64,000 bases of DNA from Halocynthiibacter styelae. Lineage in GTDB: Bacteria > Pseudomonadota > Alphaproteobacteria > Rhodobacterales > Rhodobacteraceae. Made by a program: the position numbers and the translations under genes. The notes beneath the pieces were generated by a model, which was not told where the DNA came from, did no database searches, and worked only from the letters and a program-made list of their open reading frames with translations. Shown here one piece after another: positions 37,306 to 45,354 of this stretch (position 1 is the stretch's first letter; the number at the start of each line of letters is the position of its first letter). The stretch is from NCBI RefSeq assembly GCF_016123485.1, contig NZ_JADCKQ010000002.1, positions 1 through 64,000 on the forward strand. The letters run 5' to 3'.

Positions 37306-37326
37306 ACCGCCCCGGCAAGGGGCGGT
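37306..37326 (-). terminator. Hairpin downstream of the M20 hydrolase
   Basis: ACCGCCCC and GGGGCGGT form an 8-bp stem with a 5-base loop, with an A-run on the left that reads as a T-run on the minus strand. It probably terminates the M20 hydrolase transcript before the MATE gene. Confidence 0.8.
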
Positions 37327-37353
37327 GGAAAAATATTCTGCGTGATCTGATGT

Positions 37354-38499
37354 TCAGCCCAGGATTTCCCGGATTGCAGCTTCAAAAATCCCCGCCCCGA
37401 CGGGGATCAGATCATCCGGAAAGTCATAATCCGGGTTGTGCAGCTGCGGCTGATCCGTGCCGGAACCCAACAGGAACATCGCTGATTGCGCCCCGTATCC
37501 GAACAAGCCAAAATCCTCAGACCAGCGCATGGGGCCTGCGTCTTCAATCAACGGCACATTTCGCTGTTCAACCGCGCGTTTCAGAACCGCAGTGGGATCT
37601 GCTGCGTTGGTGCAGGCGTGGAAAACATCATGGTAACTCAGCTTCACCTGCAATCCGTCGCGCTTAGCAACTTCAGATATCAGTGCCTCTGCCTCTTCAC
37701 ACAGCGTCGCCATATCAGCATCCTGAAGGCAACGCAGAGTGCCCAGAACCACGGCATGGCCTGGCGTCACGCCAAACACGGCTTCACCCATTTCCGCATG
37801 TGTCACCGTGACCAGACGATACCCCGGCACAAGCTTGCCACCGCTGCCCAATTCCGTCAGCCCGGGCATCAGTGCTGCCACGGCCTGCATGGGTGACACA
37901 CCAGTTTCCGGCATCGACGCATGGGCGGTTTTGCCGGTCAGCTCAATACGAATCCCGCGTGATGCGCAGTTTGCAGGCCCTTCCGCAATCGCGACATGGC
38001 CAAGTGGCAGGCCTGGCAGGTTGTGCAGCGACAAAGCAACATCCGGCTTAATCTGTGCAAAACGTGCATCATCCCGCACCGCACGGGCCCCTTGCCCGGT
38101 TTCCTCGGCGGGCTGAAACAGCAGTACCACGCGCCCTTTCGCGGGGCGCTGTTTTGCCATCATGCGACCGACAGCGCAGACCATCACCATATGCCCGTCA
38201 TGGCCGCAAAGGTGACCTTTACCGGCGATCTGGCTTTTGTGTGCAACCTCTGTCAGTTCCTCAATCGGCAGTGCATCCAGTTCCGCCCGCACCATCACGG
38301 TTGGCCCTGGTTCAGCACCATTATAAACCAGCGCAACACCGGTTTCGCCGAGGTCAGTCAGAACCTCGTCTGGCACCGTGTTTTGCATGAACTCGGTGAC
38401 CATCTTCGCGGTCTCATATTCTTCGCCGGACAGTTCTGGTTTTTCATGCAGATGACACCGAAATTGCGTCAATTCAACGATGTCACTGTTACTCAGCAT
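37354..38499 (-). CDS. M20-family amidohydrolase
   Basis: This is a 381-residue zinc-dependent hydrolase of the M20D group (hippurate hydrolase / N-acyl amino acid hydrolase type). Metal-binding motifs are visible as the CGHDGH at residues 98-103, FQPAEETGQGA with the two Glu, and LHNLPGLP with a His. The dimerisation domain begins around TGKTAHASMPETGVSP. It removes an acyl group from an amino acid or similar amide; the substrate is not known. PPK2 is next downstream of its promoter side, but there is no clear functional link. Confidence 0.92.
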   Translation of the reverse strand: MLSNSDIVELTQFRCHLHEKPELSGEEYETAKMVTEFMQNTVPDEVLTDLGETGVALVYNGAEPGPTVMVRAELDALPIEELTEVAHKSQIAGKGHLCGHDGHMVMVCAVGRMMAKQRPAKGRVVLLFQPAEETGQGARAVRDDARFAQIKPDVALSLHNLPGLPLGHVAIAEGPANCASRGIRIELTGKTAHASMPETGVSPMQAVAALMPGLTELGSGGKLVPGYRLVTVTHAEMGEAVFGVTPGHAVVLGTLRCLQDADMATLCEEAEALISEVAKRDGLQVKLSYHDVFHACTNAADPTAVLKRAVEQRNVPLIEDAGPMRWSEDFGLFGYGAQSAMFLLGSGTDQPQLHNPDYDFPDDLIPVGAGIFEAAIREILG

Positions 38500-38583
38500 G
38501 GTGTCCCCCGGACCAATTCACATTTGCGCGCTACAAGGCCAGAGATCCTGACAATCTTCAACCCGCTTTTGTCTGTCTCAAAG

Positions 38584-38611
38584 CAAAACAGGCGCCCCAC
38601 CGGGACGCCTG
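38584..38611 (-). terminator. ppk2 terminator
   Basis: On the minus strand CAGGCG and CGCCTG (38606-38611 and 38589-38594), with an inner CCC/GGG, form a hairpin followed by TTTTGC, 20 bases after the ppk2 stop. Confidence 0.8.
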
Positions 38612-38631
38612 CACATTCAATCTTAACAACT

Positions 38632-39579
38632 TCAACCGCGACGTTGGTCTGGATGCAGCGACGTACCAAGGATATGTTCAGACCCATGCACAACCTGCCC
38701 GGCATGTCCGACAATCAACGGATCCGGCGCGGTCACCACAGCGTGGTTCTTATCCGGATAATCAATGGTCGAGAGGAAGTGCTTCATGCAGTTCAGACGC
38801 GCACGTTTCTTGTCATTTGACTTGATGATCGTCCATGGCGCATCGGCGGTGTCTGTGTAGAAGAACATTGCCTCTTTTGCTTCGGTGTAATCATCCCATT
38901 TCGCAAGCGACGCCTTATCAATTGGAGACAATTTCCACTGCTTCAGCGGATCGCCCTGACGTGAATCGAAACGGCGTTTCTGTTCGTCCTGGGTCACAGA
39001 GAACCAGTATTTATAAAGACGAATGCCGGAACGCGTGATCATGCGTTCAAATTCCGGGGTCTGGCGCATGAATTCCAGATATTCATTGGGCGAACAGAAC
39101 CCCATCACACGTTCAACCCCGGCACGGTTATACCAGGAACGGTCATAGAAAACCATTTCGCCCTGTGTTGGCAGGTTCTCGATGTAACGCTGATAATACC
39201 ACTGGCCCTTCTCGCGATCCGTGGGCTTATTCAGTGCAACGACACGGGCTTCACGTGGGTTCAGGTGTTCCATAAAGCGTTTAATGGTGCCGCCCTTACC
39301 GGCCGCATCACGGCCTTCAAACAGCAGAACAAATTTCTGACCGGTTTCATCCACCCATTTCTGCACTTTCAGCAGCTCAGCCTGCAAAAGCGCTTTTTCA
39401 GCTTCATAGGCTTTCTTCGGCATTTTGTCGGTGTAAGGGTATACACCACCTTCAAAGGTCTGTCGGATCGCATCAGGCGACACCTTCGGGAAATCTTCTT
39501 TTTTTGCCGGCACTTCCGCCTTCGCGGCAGGTTTGACGGCAGCATTTGCAGCAGTCGCCTTCTGGGTGGCTGTGGTCAT
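38632..39579 (-). CDS. ppk2: Polyphosphate kinase 2
   Basis: This is a 315-residue PPK2 enzyme that transfers phosphate between polyphosphate and nucleotides, mostly making GTP or ATP. The Walker A motif GRDAAGKGG is at residues 89-97 and the Walker B-like segment is VFYDRSWYNRAGVERVMGF. The N-terminal 45 residues are Ala/Lys-rich and probably disordered. The ATG at 39579 has AGGAGG eight bases upstream and is clearly better than an upstream start at 39630. The length fits the one-domain PPK2 class. Confidence 0.95.
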   Translation of the reverse strand: MTTATQKATAANAAVKPAAKAEVPAKKEDFPKVSPDAIRQTFEGGVYPYTDKMPKKAYEAEKALLQAELLKVQKWVDETGQKFVLLFEGRDAAGKGGTIKRFMEHLNPREARVVALNKPTDREKGQWYYQRYIENLPTQGEMVFYDRSWYNRAGVERVMGFCSPNEYLEFMRQTPEFERMITRSGIRLYKYWFSVTQDEQKRRFDSRQGDPLKQWKLSPIDKASLAKWDDYTEAKEAMFFYTDTADAPWTIIKSNDKKRARLNCMKHFLSTIDYPDKNHAVVTAPDPLIVGHAGQVVHGSEHILGTSLHPDQRRG

Positions 39580-39782
39580 ATAATCGTCCTCCTGTTCACT
39601 CACATGCGGGCTTCTAGCCCGTCCAGTCATGTGACGCCTTGACGCAGATCAAATATCCATATGATGAAAATCAAACCCTTCCGGATTTTTTGAGAATTTC
39701 AGGAATGAATTCTCAACCTTGCAAATGTTCCACAATTGTTCCAATTTCGCATTAACAATTTATTCAGCATCGCAGGACCCCA

Positions 39783-40964
39783 ATGATGGAGATCAGCAAT
39801 AAAACAGCGCGCCGCCTCTGGCTCCACTCCCTCGGCCTGTTATCTGCCCCCACTGGTCCGCTGGATGTGGCCGGGATCACGCACAAACTAGGCTATGTGC
39901 AGCTGGATACGATCAATATTATCAGCCGCGCCCATCATCATATCTTCTGGTCCCGCAATCAGAATTACCGCGAAAAACACCTGAACCCTGCCCTGAACCC
40001 ACGACGTGAGTTGTTTGAACATTTCTGCCATGATGCCTGTGTTCTGCCGATGGAATTCCTGCCGGTCTGGAAACGTCAGTTTGAACGCAAGGCCGAAAGC
40101 CTTGGAAAATCTTCCTGGTTCTCCAATATGTCGGACGTTGCAGGGCGCGAAGAAATCAAAGCGCGCATCCGTCAGGAAGGCGCCCTGTCGACCCATGATT
40201 TTGATAGCGAAAACACCCGTAAAGATCAGGCCTGGTCCCGTCCTCCGCACAAAATGGCGCTGGATTATATGTGGTATTCCGGAGAACTGGCGACCTGCCA
40301 CAGGCGCGGATTTACCAAGATGTATGACCTGGCGGAACGGGTGTATCCGGAAAAGCTACGCGAACGGGATCTGCCGGATAAAACACGTATGGACTGGCTC
40401 TGTCAGGAAGCTCTGGCGCGTTTGCAGTTTGCCAGCAACGGCGAAGTTCAGCGCTTTTGGGAAGCCATGAGTGCAGCCGAGGTGAAAGCCTGGGTGCAAT
40501 CAAACCGACCGGAAATGGTGAAATGGCGGGGCGCAGATGGTACGTTGCATGAAAGCCTTGCCCGCCCGGATCTGGAAGAACAGATAGATGCACTGCCAGA
40601 TCCATCAAACCGCATCCGCATCCTCAGTCCGTTCGATCCGCTGGTGCGGGACCGTAACCGGCTGCAAAAGCTCTTCGGATTTGATTATCGGATTGAAATA
40701 TTCGTACCTCAGGCAAAACGTCTGTGGGGGTACTATGTATATCCCTTGTTGGACGGGGACCGCTTTATTGGCCGGATCGAAGTTAGGGCGGATCGCAAAA
40801 CAGGCACTTTGAATGTTCTGAACCTCTGGGCAGAACCCGGTATCCAATGGGGGCACGGGCGCACAAAGCGACTTGATGCTGAATTATCCCGGATCATCCG
40901 CCTTTGTGAATGTCAGAATATCATCTGGCATCAGCCCAAAACGCCCACCCCTTCGCCAGAATAA
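39783..40964 (+). CDS. YcaQ/AlkX-like winged-helix DNA glycosylase family protein
   Basis: This is a 393-residue protein of the HTH_42 family that includes E. coli YcaQ (AlkX), a glycosylase that unhooks DNA interstrand crosslinks. The catalytic QxD motif is present as YVQLDTINIISRAHH near residue 39, with FEHFCHDACVLPME after it. Three winged-helix domains are expected from the fold. The C-terminal part includes RILSPFDPLVRDR, also conserved. Activity on crosslinks is inference from the family. Confidence 0.88.
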   Translation: MMEISNKTARRLWLHSLGLLSAPTGPLDVAGITHKLGYVQLDTINIISRAHHHIFWSRNQNYREKHLNPALNPRRELFEHFCHDACVLPMEFLPVWKRQFERKAESLGKSSWFSNMSDVAGREEIKARIRQEGALSTHDFDSENTRKDQAWSRPPHKMALDYMWYSGELATCHRRGFTKMYDLAERVYPEKLRERDLPDKTRMDWLCQEALARLQFASNGEVQRFWEAMSAAEVKAWVQSNRPEMVKWRGADGTLHESLARPDLEEQIDALPDPSNRIRILSPFDPLVRDRNRLQKLFGFDYRIEIFVPQAKRLWGYYVYPLLDGDRFIGRIEVRADRKTGTLNVLNLWAEPGIQWGHGRTKRLDAELSRIIRLCECQNIIWHQPKTPTPSPE

Positions 40965-40967
40965 AGG

Positions 40968-41049
40968 TTCCCCTTTCCAACCTGCACCATCCTGCACCAT
41001 CCTGCAGATCTTCTCGCACGCAGTTCAACAGGAAAGCCGGAAAGGGGAA
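40968..41049. repeat. Inverted repeat with a decamer direct repeat inside
   Basis: TTCCCCTTTCC (40968-40978) and GGAAAGGGGAA (41039-41049) are perfect complements 60 bases apart. Between them CCTGCACCAT is repeated twice at 40981-41000 and partly a third time. The element lies in the gap between two convergent genes. Confidence 0.75.
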
Positions 41050-41070
41050 TGGGGACCACAGAAGACGCGG

Positions 41071-41394
41071 TTATTCTGCGAAACGACGTGTGCCTCTGAT
41101 CTGCGTCAGTTCAGCAACACCGCGTTGGCCATGATCTTCCGCAGGGCGTTTTGCCAAAGCCTTCTTACGCCGCGCTTCTGAAAGTTCACGTAAAACTTTG
41201 TTACGACGCGCGCCCTGGCCTGCTTTTTCACGGAATAGCTTGCTTCTGGTTTCGTCCCGGCCCAGCTTTCGTGAAAGATCGAAAAACGAATAAACGACTC
41301 CGTCCGGAGTGTTCTCATTCTGATTTCGGGTTACGGCAGAAATTTCCAGGGCTGCGATGCGTCCCTCACGGGCACGTTCTTCATGATCTGACAT
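41071..41394 (-). CDS. Small basic hypothetical protein
   Basis: This is a 107-residue, highly charged, probably helical protein with many Arg, Lys and Glu residues (for example ARRNKVLRELSEARRKKALA). It has no signal peptide, membrane helix or recognisable domain. AAGGAAACAGG directly before the ATG is a good ribosome binding site, which supports it as a real gene. It lies between the YcaQ-like gene (convergent) and a 350-base gap. The function is unknown. Confidence 0.6.
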   Translation of the reverse strand: MSDHEERAREGRIAALEISAVTRNQNENTPDGVVYSFFDLSRKLGRDETRSKLFREKAGQGARRNKVLRELSEARRKKALAKRPAEDHGQRGVAELTQIRGTRRFAE

Positions 41395-41746
41395 CCTGTT
41401 TCCTTACTCTTACACCGACAACGTCGGTCACACTGGTTACAATTCAGGTATGCCACTCAGACGTGGCAAGAATATGATGACAATATGAAGCAATAGTGCT
41501 GAAAACACCCCATTGTGTTTTCAGCATCTGTTAACCACAGCAAGCCAACCCCAACATGTTGAAATTACTACAGTACCGTTTCCCTAATTCCCCCCAAACG
41601 CTTCGATTAACCAAAGTTTGCGGTTTTTCCCCGCCAGGCCATTCGCGTAGAAATCGACACAATTCTACCTGTGAGCAGGGATAAAGAAGAAACCTTCAAC
41701 AGTACCACGGATTGCACAACGCGCGATTCGTGGTGACCCTTTTTTG
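41395..41746. other. Non-coding gap with two hairpins
   Basis: No gene was found. An ACCGAC/GTCGGT inverted repeat at 41414-41428 lies just upstream of the small basic protein gene. A perfect 11-bp stem, GCTGAAAACAC (41498-41508) with GTGTTTTCAGC (41515-41525), lies in the middle. Neither is followed by a T-run. Confidence 0.6.
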
Positions 41747-42355
41747 TCAGCTGTGGTTCCAATCATCGGGATCAGCATTGTTGTTCGGAGAAAGCCCGAT
41801 GATATCCCCTTTTGTTGAACAACCAAGCCCCAAAACCGTGCGGTTCGCGTAACCAAAGTACGCGGAAACCTGGTTGATCTCCAGGATCTCGCCGTCATCC
41901 CAGCCCACAGCACGCAGTTCTTCCACATCGACGTCCTGCAGAGCAGCCGGATCCCGGGTAAGTGTCCGAATATATCGCATTGCCTGACGTTGCGCCTCAT
42001 CCAGAGGGGCGGCATCAATATTTCCGGTCTCAATCGCCGCACGCAACGCGGCAGATTTTGCATCATCCTGAATAAGACGTTTCATTCCCGCAAAGTGATG
42101 TTCAACACAATAGTTGCATTCATTCAGCGACGACACCCAGACGCCCAGGCATTCCAGAAACCACTTTGGGATCGTATTGCCGGAATGATGCAGAACATAT
42201 TTGTAGATCGCCATATGCCCTTCCATGGAATGCGGGCGCAGGCTGTGCATCATCATAATGTTGTCGACGTTATTGTCCGGGCCTTTTACCCGATCATACA
42301 ACATCTTCAGTTTGCCTTTAGCTTCTTCATAAGGAACAGTTTTAATCCAGGCCAT
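41747..42355 (-). CDS. Carboxymuconolactone decarboxylase/AhpD-like protein
   Basis: This is a 202-residue helical protein of the CMD/AhpD superfamily, of the type often called peroxidase-related. The redox pair Cys-x-x-Cys with a following His is present in SLNECNYCVEHHFAG. Relatives reduce peroxides through this pair, but the electron donor is unknown here. The C-terminal extension from about residue 150 (GCSTKGDIIGLSPNN) goes beyond the short AhpD fold. It lies just downstream of ilvA on the same strand, 67 bases away. Confidence 0.88.
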   Translation of the reverse strand: MAWIKTVPYEEAKGKLKMLYDRVKGPDNNVDNIMMMHSLRPHSMEGHMAIYKYVLHHSGNTIPKWFLECLGVWVSSLNECNYCVEHHFAGMKRLIQDDAKSAALRAAIETGNIDAAPLDEAQRQAMRYIRTLTRDPAALQDVDVEELRAVGWDDGEILEINQVSAYFGYANRTVLGLGCSTKGDIIGLSPNNNADPDDWNHS

Positions 42356-42422
42356 AATCTCTCTCCTCTGTCTGACGACAGAGTGGCCCGGATCGTTGCA
42401 AATGAGAAGACCTTGCGCAGGT

Positions 42423-43673
42423 TTAAATCACAAGATCTGAAATCGCCGGATCGCCGGTGATGTCCTGCAGGGTAAATCCACCAAGGGTCATACGTTCCTT
42501 GAGTTTTGCGAAGTTATCTTCCTGCGTGGTTTCGATCCCGATTAGAACCGTTCCGAAGTTGCGTGCAGATTTCTTCATATATTCAAAGCGAGCGATGTCA
42601 TCATCCGGCCCCAGAAGCCCCAGGAAATCCTTCAAAGCACCCGGGCGCTGTGGAAGACGCAGCACAAAATACTTTTTCAGCCCCAGGAATTGCTGCGCAC
42701 GTTCTTTGACTTCCGGCAGGCGTTCAAAATCAAAGTTCCCGCCTGACGTCACACAAACCACAGTTTTGCCTTTGATCTGATCCTGAATGTCCTTCAGTAC
42801 ATCCACAGACAATGCCCCGGCCGGTTCAAGAACAATGCCCTCGATATTCAAAATCTCGATCATTGTCGTGCAGATCCGGTCTTCCGGAACCGCACGGATC
42901 TGATCCGGGTGGAAATGTCTGAGATGTTCAAACGTCTGCGTCCCGATCTTTGCAACCGCCGCCCCATCCACAAAACTGTCAATCTGTGGCAACATCACGG
43001 GTTCCCCTGCCTGCACAGCCGCTGCGAGGCTTGCTCCGCCTTCGGGTTCTGCAAAGGTGAAAGCGGGACCAGTCGCACCGAAATAGCGCGTCACTCCGGC
43101 AGATAATCCCCCGCCGCCAACAGGCAGCACAATCATATCTGGCAAACAGCCAAGCTGTGCCTGCATCTGTGTTTCAATTTCCACCGCGACAGAGGCCTGA
43201 CCTTCAATCACATCATCATCATCAAAGGGTGACAGAAAATGGGCCCCCTGCTGCGCGCAATAGGCCTGCGAAGCCGCCAGAGTTTCATCAAAAAAATCCC
43301 CTTCCAGCACGATCTCGATCGCATCCCCACCAAAGATCCGGGTTTTCTCGACCTTCTGCTTTGGCGTGGTCACCGGCATGTAAATGACACCTTTAACCCC
43401 GGCATGCGCGCAAACCCGCGCCACGCCCTGGGCATGATTACCCGCACTTGCACAGACAAAGACTCGCTGATCAGGTCGCGCTGCAAGCGCCTTGCTGATC
43501 GCATTAAAAGCACCCCGAATTTTATAGGAACGCACTGGCGACGTATCTTCACGCTTCAGCCAGATATCCGCCCCGAATTTCTCGGAAAGGTGGTCATTGC
43601 GGTGCAGTGGCGTACGCTTAAACAGTTCCCGCATATTCTCGCAGGCGGTCCGGGCGTCATTCTGGAAACTCAT
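42423..43673 (-). CDS. ilvA: Threonine ammonia-lyase
   Basis: IlvA deaminates threonine to 2-oxobutanoate, the first step of isoleucine synthesis. The 416 residues have a PLP fold-type II core with the cofactor lysine Lys51 in VRSYKIRGAFNA and the PLP phosphate loop VLPVGGGGLSAG. A single C-terminal ACT-like regulatory domain, from about residue 335 (FVLRLPQRPGALKDFL), replaces the two of E. coli IlvA. This is the shorter type common in alphaproteobacteria and probably feedback-regulated. Confidence 0.95.
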   Translation of the reverse strand: MSFQNDARTACENMRELFKRTPLHRNDHLSEKFGADIWLKREDTSPVRSYKIRGAFNAISKALAARPDQRVFVCASAGNHAQGVARVCAHAGVKGVIYMPVTTPKQKVEKTRIFGGDAIEIVLEGDFFDETLAASQAYCAQQGAHFLSPFDDDDVIEGQASVAVEIETQMQAQLGCLPDMIVLPVGGGGLSAGVTRYFGATGPAFTFAEPEGGASLAAAVQAGEPVMLPQIDSFVDGAAVAKIGTQTFEHLRHFHPDQIRAVPEDRICTTMIEILNIEGIVLEPAGALSVDVLKDIQDQIKGKTVVCVTSGGNFDFERLPEVKERAQQFLGLKKYFVLRLPQRPGALKDFLGLLGPDDDIARFEYMKKSARNFGTVLIGIETTQEDNFAKLKERMTLGGFTLQDITGDPAISDLVI

Positions 43674-43756
43674 GGCAGGTCCGTTCTAGTGATCAAAAAG
43701 AGGCGCTGGGAATGCGGTCCTGGCCCCGGAAGCTGTAGGGGGTTACAAAACCGGTA

Positions 43757-45208
43757 TCAACCGATTTCCCCTCGGTCATTCACACCTGCGGCTTCGCGCG
43801 CGACACATGCGACAGCATCAATGATGTCTTCTGGTTGGCTGCGATGGTTGGTGATCGCCGCGCGCAGCATCGTGATCCCGTCGATATCTGTCGTCGAGAA
43901 CACCGCGTCACCACTATCCTGAAGCTGTCGTGCGATCGCAGCATTCAGATCGGATTGTTCGGCTGGCGACAGGTCATCGCGCGCAGTAAAAACACAGATA
44001 TTACTGATCACCGCACAGCCCAACCGCATCCGCGGTTGCCTCGCAACTTCCTGCGCCATCAATTGTGCAAGCTGACAGTTGCTGGTGATCGCGTCAGAAA
44101 AAGCCACCTCACCAAACATCTCAAGCGCGCACCAGACCTTCAGGGCACGGTTACCACGTGACAGATCAATACCGTAATCCGTGAACCAGGGCTCGCCCCC
44201 GGCAAGGCCACTGTCAGCCCCTTTCAGATAGGCTGGACGGGCGGCAAATGCGGCGCGGTGTTCTGCCTCATCACGGATCAGGGCCATGCCACAATCATAG
44301 CCCACATACATCCATTTATGGAAATCCAGCGCAATGCTGCCCGCCCGTTCAATTCCATCCGTCAGGCCGCGCCAGGGCTGGTCCGCAATCCGTGTCCAGG
44401 CCCCGAAAGCCCCGTCTACATGTAGCCAGAGCTTTTCCTGTGCCGCCACATCTGCAAGCGCGTTGAGATCATCGAAGGCCCCGATATCGACTGACCCCGC
44501 CGTGCCCACTACAAGAAATGGCAGGGCGCCGCTGGCGCGATCTTCCCGGACCATCTGCGCCAGAACATCCGCATCCATGCGATGGCCCCGCAAAGGCACC
44601 AGTCGCAGGTTTTCGGCACCAATCCCCAACAGTTCCAGCGCCTTGCGCGTGGCATTGTGCACACCTGCCGCCGCATAAGCCGTCAGGCGTTGATCCCCCT
44701 GGCCTTTCAAACGCACATCCTTCAGCACCCGCAACCGCGCCGCCTGAAAAGAAATTACCGTCGCCTGCGATGTGCCCGCGACCAGCAATCCGCTTGCACC
44801 TTCCGGATAGCCCATCTTGCGGCGCGTCCAGTCGACAACAGCGCGCTCCATCTCATTGGCCCCGTGATTGCGCCCGCCAAGGTTCGCATTCACCACGCTC
44901 GAGGCCATATTCGCAATCAGATCAGAGGCCAGCCCGCTGCCCTGCACCCAGCCCCAAAACCGCCCATGGGTATTACCACCATGATAGGGCAGCACATCTC
45001 GGGTGATCTGATCGACAAGCTTACCCACTTCACGTCCCTCGCCCGCGATCACATAGCGTGTGTCAAGACCCTCAGGTGGTTCCTGCCAGGGACGTTCCGA
45101 AGCGTTTTCCAACTGATTCAGACAAGCATCCAGCAGACGGTGCGCCTGCGCCCGGAAATCAACCCCATCAGCAGGTTCAAGCCCGCCACCTTTAAATTCT
45201 TTCGACAT
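43757..45208 (-). CDS. Group II pyridoxal-dependent decarboxylase
   Basis: This is a 483-residue PLP enzyme of the aromatic-L-amino-acid decarboxylase family. The cofactor lysine is in SIALDFHKWMYVGYDCG, where Phe replaces the Pro of the common DPHKW motif. The family's HGRFWGWVQGSG and HVDGAFGAW are also present. Possible substrates are tyrosine, tryptophan, DOPA, glutamate or aspartate-type; none can be chosen from the sequence alone. It stands alone, divergent from parE. Confidence 0.9.
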   Translation of the reverse strand: MSKEFKGGGLEPADGVDFRAQAHRLLDACLNQLENASERPWQEPPEGLDTRYVIAGEGREVGKLVDQITRDVLPYHGGNTHGRFWGWVQGSGLASDLIANMASSVVNANLGGRNHGANEMERAVVDWTRRKMGYPEGASGLLVAGTSQATVISFQAARLRVLKDVRLKGQGDQRLTAYAAAGVHNATRKALELLGIGAENLRLVPLRGHRMDADVLAQMVREDRASGALPFLVVGTAGSVDIGAFDDLNALADVAAQEKLWLHVDGAFGAWTRIADQPWRGLTDGIERAGSIALDFHKWMYVGYDCGMALIRDEAEHRAAFAARPAYLKGADSGLAGGEPWFTDYGIDLSRGNRALKVWCALEMFGEVAFSDAITSNCQLAQLMAQEVARQPRMRLGCAVISNICVFTARDDLSPAEQSDLNAAIARQLQDSGDAVFSTTDIDGITMLRAAITNHRSQPEDIIDAVACVAREAAGVNDRGEIG

Positions 45209-45354
45209 ATCGACCTCTCCCTTACTGCCAGTATGTAGCCGCGTATCTAATCAATCCACAAGATATGGGAAATCTGCCTGGCCTTCCCCCTTCCCCAGCC
45301 CCCTGTGACCTGCCATAATGAAACAAATTCACTAAGAGATGAGCAGAATCCCAT

